Assembly: GCF_018417635.1 (NCBI RefSeq)
Contig: NZ_CP071007.1
Location: 1,984,501 to 2,048,500 of the forward strand
Source of the DNA: Pseudomonas sp. SORT22
GTDB taxonomy: Bacteria; Pseudomonadota; Gammaproteobacteria; Pseudomonadales; Pseudomonadaceae
Direction: 5' to 3'
Length of the DNA: 64,000 nucleotides
The position numbers and the translations under genes are program-made. Positions 26,290 through 31,576 of this stretch are shown here, in pieces; within the stretch, counting starts at the first letter, position 1; every line of letters starts with the position of its first letter. The notes below the pieces were generated by a model. That model worked only from the letters and a program-made list of their open reading frames with translations, did no database searches and had not been told where the DNA came from.

Positions 26290-28115
26290 GCGGCCTCCTG
26301 CTGGTACAGGTCGATCAGGTCTTTCGCATTGGCGGCGATCAGGTCTTCAGCCTCATCGGGGCAAACACTGTTGCCGATCAGGCGTATCTGGTCAGTGTTC
26401 TTGATGGGGCGCCATTCCAGATGGCCAGTTTCTGCGTTCTCGAACAGGCCGCGATCGAGGATGTAGTCAGGGCTGAATCCCTGAGCGAGCTTCAGTTCGG
26501 GGGCTTTGAGCATGCGCAGGGTGAAATCGACTAGGGCGTGCTCGCCCAGCAGTATCACGTCGACCGGCTCAGGGAAGTGCTCCGGCAGGTACTTGTGCAG
26601 GAAACGGGCGCACTTGTGGGCCTTCTCCATCAACTCGGGAGGTAGGATCGCGGCGGGCACCTGAACTACGGTGACCAATGCCATGCGTTCTTTGGTAGGC
26701 AAGGTGTGCATCGGTTCGTACATGCCTTGCCATTGGCCGCCTGTGCCGTAGTACTTCACCAGGTACGCAGAGGCCAGGCGTTGATTGGTGCCGCGCCCAA
26801 GAATCGTGCTCAGTGGCGCCTTGGCTGCTCGGCCATCACCCTTGTAGAACCCGCCGTTCGCCTGTTCGAAGTGGCAGGCTACGACCGCGTGGTGGCCGCT
26901 GCTGGTGGTAAGGGCATTAACGGGCTGGCCCATCCCGTTGCCGATGGAGCCTTTACGCAGGGTGATCATGGAGGCGGTGACCAAAGCCTGCTCGCCTCGG
27001 TTAGCGCCGGTGATCGTGCGGGTTGCCTCGGTAATTGGGTAACCCGAGCGGTCCCCGTGATGGGTCAGGTGGGTGAGGTGTGCTGCGGCCAGAGCGAAGT
27101 GGCCGCCCTTGATCTGCGCAACCTGAGTACGCAGCGGCTCGGCGGCACTGAACGTTCGTTGAGTGCTCGCGTTAGCGAACTCAGTGAGACTCGCCGCTGC
27201 CAGCTGTTGCTCGTCCAGCTGGAGCACGAAGGGCTGCTCAGCCATGACGGTATGGCGCCAGAAGCCCTTGGCTACGCGGCGGCAGGTGTTGTCCACCAGC
27301 GGGCGCTTTCGGGTGAACAGGCTTTTGCCCAGGTCAGTGAAGTCAATGCACTCGGCGGCGGTTCGCCACGGCAGTTGACCCGACTTGGGATTCTCGTGTC
27401 GTTTCGGTTTCGTCCACACGATGGGACGGCCATCGGTGCGGCCGATGAGGAACAGACGCTTACGGATGGTGGGTGATCCTGCGTTCGAGGCGCGGCGCTC
27501 ACGCCACTGCACGTCGCAGCCCAGTCCGCGCACTAAGGCATCCATTGGCACCCACTGGCCGATGCAGTCGATGATCTCGTCCATGTCCGGGTGATCGGCT
27601 GCGAGGCCGGTAGTGAGGCAGGCGACAAACGCCTTGAAAGTACGGCCCATTTCCGACTTGATCGGCTTGCCCTGGTCGTCCAATGGGCCCCAGGCCTGGA
27701 ACTCTTCAACGTTTTCCATCAGGAAAAGGCGTGGGCGGGTCACGTAGACCCAGCGAACCACGACCCAAGGCAGCGAGCGCACGCTCTTACTGCGTGGGGC
27801 GCCGCCTTTCGCCTTGCTGAAATGGCGGCAGTCTGGCGATGCCCACAGGATGCCGACAGGTTGACCGCCGGTCGCCTGCAGTGGGTCGACCTCGTAGATG
27901 TCGCTGATGTAGTGGCGGGTGTTGCGATGGTTCGCTCGGTGAACTGCGATAGCGATTGGGTTGTGGTTAATGGCCACGTCGGGATCGCGGTAGGCGCGGG
28001 CCCCGCCGCTGCTGGCCCCGCCGGCGCCGGCGAACAGATCCACATAAAGCTCGCGCTGGAAGGGCAGGGCGTGCTGCTGTGCTCCCGCCAAACTGATCTG
28101 TTGGGCGATAGTCAT
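26286..28115 (-). CDS. Phage DNA (cytosine-5) methyltransferase
   Basis: The 609-residue protein methylates cytosine in DNA, probably to shield phage DNA from host restriction. Motif I is DLFAGAGGASSG (about residues 27-38), the catalytic loop is ASPDCRHFSKAKG with the nucleophile Cys, motif VI is MENVEEF, and motif VIII-like KRLFLIGR follows; motif X IGNSVCP is at the C-terminus. The catalytic motif is not the canonical PPCQ but SPDCRH. A long variable target-recognition region (about 230-480) lies between VIII and IX. It overlaps both neighbours by four bases. Confidence 0.88.
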   Translation of the reverse strand: MTIAQQISLAGAQQHALPFQRELYVDLFAGAGGASSGGARAYRDPDVAINHNPIAIAVHRANHRNTRHYISDIYEVDPLQATGGQPVGILWASPDCRHFSKAKGGAPRSKSVRSLPWVVVRWVYVTRPRLFLMENVEEFQAWGPLDDQGKPIKSEMGRTFKAFVACLTTGLAADHPDMDEIIDCIGQWVPMDALVRGLGCDVQWRERRASNAGSPTIRKRLFLIGRTDGRPIVWTKPKRHENPKSGQLPWRTAAECIDFTDLGKSLFTRKRPLVDNTCRRVAKGFWRHTVMAEQPFVLQLDEQQLAAASLTEFANASTQRTFSAAEPLRTQVAQIKGGHFALAAAHLTHLTHHGDRSGYPITEATRTITGANRGEQALVTASMITLRKGSIGNGMGQPVNALTTSSGHHAVVACHFEQANGGFYKGDGRAAKAPLSTILGRGTNQRLASAYLVKYYGTGGQWQGMYEPMHTLPTKERMALVTVVQVPAAILPPELMEKAHKCARFLHKYLPEHFPEPVDVILLGEHALVDFTLRMLKAPELKLAQGFSPDYILDRGLFENAETGHLEWRPIKNTDQIRLIGNSVCPDEAEDLIAANAKDLIDLYQQEAA

Positions 28116-28609
28116 GCCGCTTCCCCCGTGTCTGTTGGCTTGGCGGGGGTGATACGCAACTGGGCATGTACGCGGGCGGCGAGCTCTTCGATGTAGCGTT
28201 GCTGGTCATTAGCGTGCTGGGTCTGAGGGTCGACGTGCAGGGCCTTCCAGGTGCGGCCGGCCAGCTTCAAAGTGTTGGCGGTTTTGGTCAGCAGGTCGTG
28301 GTCAGCCCTGGTCACCGGCATGTCGGTGTAGGACATGATCCGGTCTTCAAGCTCTTTGACCCTGCCCTGGAGAGCGGCTTTGATGGTGAGGTGCTTTCGT
28401 TGTTCGGCTTCAAGCTGGATGGCGAGCTCGTCTCGCTCGATGCGTATCGACGCGATCCGCTGAGAGTTGATTGCGTCGCGGGTTTCAAGCCCTGCCGCTC
28501 TTCCGCTGTCGAATGCGCGAGTCCGGGCTTTTGCGAAAAGGAAAGGCAGGAATGCCAGGGTGAACAGCCAAAGGGCTGCGAGGGCCAGGATGTAGTGTTG
28601 CTGTTGCAT
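28112..28609 (-). CDS. Membrane-anchored coiled-coil phage protein
   Basis: A 165-residue product. It has an N-terminal membrane segment (residues about 6-26), then a long charged helical region (about 45-100, IERDELAIQLEAEQ) with coiled-coil character. Start 28609 has CTGGAG upstream; a long palindrome (28627-28675) precedes it. No function recognised; the layout resembles spanin or Rz-like anchors, but the place in the early operon argues against lysis. Confidence 0.55.
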   Translation of the reverse strand: MQQQHYILALAALWLFTLAFLPFLFAKARTRAFDSGRAAGLETRDAINSQRIASIRIERDELAIQLEAEQRKHLTIKAALQGRVKELEDRIMSYTDMPVTRADHDLLTKTANTLKLAGRTWKALHVDPQTQHANDQQRYIEELAARVHAQLRITPAKPTDTGEAA

Positions 28610-28626
28610 GTGTTGTGCTCCAGGTG

Positions 28627-28675
28627 TTGCTCGGCACCAAGCCGTGAAGCCGTGGTGAGGTTCGATGCCGAGCAA
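28627..28675 (-). ncRNA. Hairpin 4: ten-base-pair stem with a CCTCACCAC loop
   Basis: On the minus strand TTGCTCGGCA pairs perfectly with TGCCGAGCAA across a 29-base loop that contains CCTCACCAC, a shorter form of the loop motif of the hairpins at 30662-30769. It lies in the leader of the membrane coiled-coil gene, just before its ribosome-binding site. Confidence 0.5.
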
Positions 28676-28702
28676 GGTGTCCCAACAGGCCGGGACCGCC
28701 GT

Positions 28703-28942
28703 TTACGCCGTTTGCTTCGATTGGGAGTCGAGGAAGTCAGCAAGGTCGTGCAGGTAGACCACGGTTTGCGCTCGTGCCGAGTTATGCACCTTGCTGAGCT
28801 TGAGTTTGACCCGGTTGGTCTTGATCAACTCGCGCAGCCGGCGGTCTGTCTTTATGTGCGGGAAGTAGTGCTCTCGCACCGCTGATAGCGTTGGGCAAGG
28901 CGTGGTGAACTGCTTGCGCAGCTGGGCCAGCGTGTCAGTCAT
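28703..28942 (-). CDS. Small PrtN-like DNA-binding phage protein
   Basis: A 79-residue product. Its second half (KTDRRLRELIKTNRVKLKLS then VYLHDLADFLDSQ) follows the pattern of the PrtN family, including the DLAxxLDxQ ending shared with the 24879-25154 gene. The ATG at 28942 has GGGGAG upstream. It overlaps the preceding gene by eight bases. A regulator is likely; the exact role is unknown. Confidence 0.5.
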   Translation of the reverse strand: MTDTLAQLRKQFTTPCPTLSAVREHYFPHIKTDRRLRELIKTNRVKLKLSKVHNSARAQTVVYLHDLADFLDSQSKQTA

Positions 28943-29447
28943 GGGTGCTCCCCGCCCCCTCTTGGGTGGGCCGGAGCTTGACGCGTACGGATTCTGCAAG
29001 ATGGTTCTTACATCTGCCGGTGACAGCCGCACAGATTTCGCCTTGTACGTTGGTCACAACGACCCCGAAGGGGCGCTCCGAGTTGGTAGTCGGGGTGATG
29101 TAGGCGATCTGATCCCCTTCAAGCACGCCGTTCACGCTGTCGAGTGCTTCCATAAGAGCAAACGCCTGCTGCGACAGTTGCCCAGACTCAGTCCGGCCAT
29201 TCGCCAGGTCTTGCATAAAGTCCCGCAAGGCGATGTATTTCGCCGAGTCGCCGCGTTGCAGTGTGAGAGAGCCGGTGAGAGGGCCGAAGGTAACTTTCAG
29301 CCGATGAGTGCGGTCATCGTTCTCAACGTCGATTCGAGCGTCAATGGACGTCTCAGGTCGGCGCATGGGGCAGGTGGTTGTGCCGCCATTTTCCAGAACG
29401 TGCTGAAGCAGCATGACTCGCTTGAGGGGGAGAATGTACTCGCTCAT
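28935..29447 (-). CDS. Hypothetical phage early protein
   Basis: A 170-residue product with no family I recognise. It has a beta-rich first half (RLKVTFGPLTGSLTLQRGD) and a C-terminal half with VVVTNVQGEICAAVTGRC. ATG 29447 overlaps the stop of the 53-residue gene by four bases, and the two form the start of the PL operon. Confidence 0.55.
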   Translation of the reverse strand: MSEYILPLKRVMLLQHVLENGGTTTCPMRRPETSIDARIDVENDDRTHRLKVTFGPLTGSLTLQRGDSAKYIALRDFMQDLANGRTESGQLSQQAFALMEALDSVNGVLEGDQIAYITPTTNSERPFGVVVTNVQGEICAAVTGRCKNHLAESVRVKLRPTQEGAGSTHD

Positions 29448-29605
29448 GCGGCACCTCCAGCGGGGATGGCGCGAACGATTCCTGTCGGAGAGACAATCAG
29501 TTGGAGCCCGGTGCGACGCTGGAAAGCGTCCACGATAGCAGGGCGAGTGCAGGTGGTTGGATGCAAGTAGACCTTGCATTCACTAGCGATATGTATGGGT
29601 TGCAT
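29444..29605 (-). CDS. 53-residue first gene of the leftward (PL) operon
   Basis: A small open frame, MQPIHIASECKVYLHPTTCT then a basic stretch with DAFQRRTG and a hydrophobic end, starts directly after a hairpin that carries TGAGG at good Shine-Dalgarno distance. Its stop overlaps the next start (ATGA), which supports real translation. It is the first gene after PL, the position of N in lambda. The protein is not strongly arginine-rich, so an N-like role is only a possibility. Confidence 0.6.
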   Translation of the reverse strand: MQPIHIASECKVYLHPTTCTRPAIVDAFQRRTGLQLIVSPTGIVRAIPAGGAA

Positions 29606-29644
29606 GTCTGGACCTCAGTGGTGAGAGGGGGGTGCGGTCCAGAC
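29606..29644 (-). ncRNA. Hairpin 3: nine-base-pair stem with a CCTCTCACCAC loop at PL
   Basis: On the minus strand GTCTGGACC pairs with GGTCCAGAC across a 21-base loop that contains CCTCTCACCAC, the first 11 bases of the loop motif in hairpins 1 and 2. It lies between PL and the first leftward gene. The predicted PL start point (about 29636) falls near the end of the left arm, so the full hairpin would form only in longer transcripts or as a DNA cruciform. Confidence 0.5.
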
Positions 29645-29671
29645 AATACTCAAACGAATTTATCAGGTCAA
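29643..29671 (-). promoter_or_regulatory. Leftward early promoter PL
   Basis: On the minus strand TTGACC (29671-29666), a 17-base spacer and TATTGT (29648-29643) form a near-consensus sigma70 promoter. It has the same layout as PR, including the operator word that runs into the -10 box. Confidence 0.8.
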
Positions 29672-29684
29672 TACATGTTCGTAT
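29646..29684. promoter_or_regulatory. Left operators (two sites) for the phage repressor
   Basis: Two 14-bp sites fit AT-N-CG-N4-CG-N-AT with one change each: ATACTCAAACGAAT at 29646-29659 and ATACATGTTCGTAT at 29671-29684. Their centres are 25 bp apart and they cover the -10/spacer and -35 of PL, so repressor binding would block it. Confidence 0.78.
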
Positions 29685-29704
29685 TGATCGGTTAGGAGGT
29701 TTGG

Positions 29705-30364
29705 TTAGAAAATCTCCACTTTCGAAATCACCACGCCGCAGATCAGTGCGCTATCAGGTAACTCAATGATTGGGTCGGGCCAGGAGGGATTGAGTGGCTT
29801 GAGAAATTGGCGCGTTCCCTCGCAGACGATCTGCTTGAAGGTCGCTTCCCGGCTGTCGGGTAGCTTGGCTATAACAAGTGACCCGTTCTCGTAGTCTTTA
29901 GCTGGATCTACAAAGATTATGTCGCCATCCCTGAATGACCGCCGCTCATGGGGGTTGAACATCGAAAGCCCCCTTACTCGTAGCGCGAAGGTACCGCTAC
30001 TGTGGGATACGGCGCAGGGAAGCCACGTCTCCACATCTTGCAGCTCGAGCACGTCCTGCATCTCGCACCACGCCCCGGCCTGGACCCATGAAATCAGAGG
30101 GACAAAGCCGCGAACGCGAGGACCTGGCTCGATGTTGGAGTTAGGTCCAACAGTCATGTCAGGAGCTTCGCCTCCTTTCCAGAGCCACTCGCTGGTAACC
30201 CCCAGGGCTTTTGCAAGCTTCTCGACATTCGATTGGCGAGGGCTAGCGGATGTCCCTGTCAGGATCCTGTGGATGGTGGGTTGAGGTACGCCTGAACGCC
30301 TACCTAGTTCCCCTTCCGACCAGCCTAGTTCCTGCATTCGCTGGGCTATGCGTTTTCCAATCAC
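29705..30364 (-). CDS. CI-like prophage repressor with S24 autocleavage domain
   Basis: The 219-residue repressor keeps the prophage silent. It has an N-terminal helix-turn-helix (GELGRRSGVPQPTIHRILTG, about residues 18-37) and a LexA/CI-like S24 domain with cleavage site Ala96-Gly97 (VQAGAW), catalytic Ser134 (RGLSMF) and Lys177 (TFKQI). RecA-stimulated self-cleavage after DNA damage is expected. It starts with GTG and faces Cro across the operator region. Its own promoter is weak and not clearly seen. Confidence 0.93.
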   Translation of the reverse strand: MIGKRIAQRMQELGWSEGELGRRSGVPQPTIHRILTGTSASPRQSNVEKLAKALGVTSEWLWKGGEAPDMTVGPNSNIEPGPRVRGFVPLISWVQAGAWCEMQDVLELQDVETWLPCAVSHSSGTFALRVRGLSMFNPHERRSFRDGDIIFVDPAKDYENGSLVIAKLPDSREATFKQIVCEGTRQFLKPLNPSWPDPIIELPDSALICGVVISKVEIF

Positions 30365-30376
30365 GGCTATTGCTCG

Positions 30377-30450
30377 ATTCGTTTGCGTATCGGAATTGTA
30401 TTGCTCTGGTTAATTCGTTTGGGTATTATCCGCTCAATTCGATAACGCAT
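30377..30450. promoter_or_regulatory. Right operators (three sites) for repressor and Cro
   Basis: Three 14-bp sites lie between the repressor and Cro genes: ATTCGTTTGCGTAT at 30377-30390, ATTCGTTTGGGTAT at 30413-30426 and ATTCGATAACGCAT at 30437-30450. They share the palindrome AT-N-CG-N4-CG-N-AT (one change in the middle site) and match the left operators. The middle site overlaps the -10 of PR, and the first lies just upstream of the repressor start. Confidence 0.82.
30401..30429 (+). promoter_or_regulatory. Rightward early promoter PR
   Basis: TTGCTC (30401-30406), a 17-base spacer and TATTAT (30424-30429) drive cro and the genes after it. The operator word ATTCGTTTGGGTATT runs into the -10, as it does at PL. 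Confidence 0.8.
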
Positions 30451-30461
30451 CGGTGGGTGCA

Positions 30462-30656
30462 ATGACCATTCAAGAGATGCTTCAAAAACTGATTGAGTTG
30501 GGATTCTCCCAGCGGGCAATTGCTGAGCGGGTGGGGGTTACCCAGCCGACTATCTATCGCGCAACGAAGGGGGCGGCAGTCCGCTATGAGGTGGGCAAGG
30601 CTGTTGAGCAGTTCTACGAAGAGCAAATCAAGATCGCAAATAAGCCCCAAAAGTAA
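30462..30656 (+). CDS. Cro-like repressor
   Basis: This 64-residue helix-turn-helix protein (FSQRAIAERVGVTQPTIYRA, about residues 17-36) is divergent from the CI-like repressor and first under PR. The position and size are those of Cro, which turns down both early promoters and the repressor gene. The ATG at 30462 is preferred; a GTG nine bases upstream is the alternative. Two unusual hairpins follow within 6 bases. Confidence 0.85.
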   Translation: MTIQEMLQKLIELGFSQRAIAERVGVTQPTIYRATKGAAVRYEVGKAVEQFYEEQIKIANKPQK

Positions 30657-30661
30657 GGAGT

Positions 30662-30702
30662 GCTGAGCTGGGCCTCTCACCACAAGAACCTCCCAGCTCA
30701 GC
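30662..30702 (+). ncRNA. Hairpin 1: eleven-base-pair stem with conserved loop
   Basis: GCTGAGCTGGG (30662-30672) pairs perfectly with CCCAGCTCAGC (30692-30702). The loop region contains GCCTCTCACCACAAGAA (17 bases, first G at the stem end), which recurs exactly in hairpin 2 although the stems are unrelated. It lies six bases after the cro stop, where lambda has nutR. There is no T tract, so it is not an ordinary terminator. Confidence 0.75.
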
Positions 30703-30733
30703 GTTGACGATGTATTAGCACCGCTACACCCGC

Positions 30734-30769
30734 CATCCGGTTGCCTCTCACCACAAGAATCACCGGATG
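30734..30769 (+). ncRNA. Hairpin 2: eight-base-pair stem with the same loop as hairpin 1
   Basis: CATCCGGT (30734-30741) pairs with ACCGGATG (30762-30769). The 20-base loop holds GCCTCTCACCACAAGAA (30743-30759), identical to the 17 bases of hairpin 1, 71 bases away. Conserved loop with different but intact stems points to a structured RNA whose loop is recognised by a protein or another RNA. Confidence 0.75.
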
Positions 30770-30882
30770 ACTAGAACGACATGCCGTGTCGCACAACACA
30801 CTTGAACAGGCACATCGGTCGTGGTCGTAGGATAGGGCTTGCCCAATCCTGTGGCTACACCGTTAATCGAGGTTTAACGGTT

Positions 30883-31371
30883 ATGAGTCGTATTGATCTA
30901 TTTCCACGTCCAGGCGTGGTCCTCAGGCTTCGGCGGGCGCTCTATCGTGCAGGGCGCGATCCAGAGGGCGGCATTACTTCAGCAGCTTATGAGATGGGCA
31001 TGGATGTCGATGCTCTGCAGAAAAAGCTCAACCCCAATGAAGAGCGCCGCTGGCTTTCGCCCGATGAGCTAGAAGAGTTTCTGGCATTGAGGCCCGATCC
31101 AAGGGTGCTCGACGCGATTTGCAGGGCGGCGGGAGTTGTGTGGTACCGCCCGGAGCCAGTTCCTGCCACAAATGAAGCGCTTAAAGCTGTCGGCAAGCTG
31201 CTTGATGAGGCTGGCGAGTTCGTTAGCAGCATGCACGATGGTGCGGCGGACAATATCTGGGAGCTGCATGAGGTGCTGCATCTTGAACAGCGCGGCATGG
31301 ATGTGATCCGGCAGGTGTTGGCCATCATGGCCGGTGCTCGTCAGGCCATGGAGGACCGCACCAATGGCTAA
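30883..31371 (+). CDS. CII-like phage regulatory protein
   Basis: This 162-residue protein follows the Phage_CP76/CII pattern: VLRLRRALYRAGRDPEGGIT, SAAYEMGMDVDALQKKLNP (helix-turn-helix region, about residues 31-49) and LSPDELEEFLAL. It is expected to activate lysogeny promoters. An eight-base-pair palindrome (ACCGTTAA / TTAACGGT, 30859-30881) encloses the GAGG ribosome-binding site and could control its translation. The gene overlaps the next one by eight bases. Confidence 0.8.
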   Translation: MSRIDLFPRPGVVLRLRRALYRAGRDPEGGITSAAYEMGMDVDALQKKLNPNEERRWLSPDELEEFLALRPDPRVLDAICRAAGVVWYRPEPVPATNEALKAVGKLLDEAGEFVSSMHDGAADNIWELHEVLHLEQRGMDVIRQVLAIMAGARQAMEDRTNG

Positions 31372-31576
31372 CCATCCAGATCCTCTCGACGTTGCAAACG
31401 AGCAGGCCGAGTACTTCCTTCAAATGGCGCTTCAGCGCCATACGCAAAAGCCCAGCAAACCTAGCGCCCAGTTCTGTGAGGATTGCGACGACGCTATTCC
31501 GTTGCTGCGTCAGCAATTGGTCGCGGGTTGTGAGACCTGCGTGAGTTGCCAGGAGCTGCGGGAGCGGCGTAGATGA
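31364..31576 (+). CDS. TraR/DksA-type zinc-finger protein
   Basis: This 70-residue protein has the C4 zinc-finger of the DksA/TraR family: CEDCDDAIP and, 17 residues later, CVSC near the C-terminus. Phage TraR-like proteins bind RNA polymerase in the secondary channel and mimic ppGpp/DksA. The ATG at 31364 overlaps the CII stop and the gene overlaps the primase by four bases, so the three are coupled. Confidence 0.85.
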   Translation: MANHPDPLDVANEQAEYFLQMALQRHTQKPSKPSAQFCEDCDDAIPLLRQQLVAGCETCVSCQELRERRR

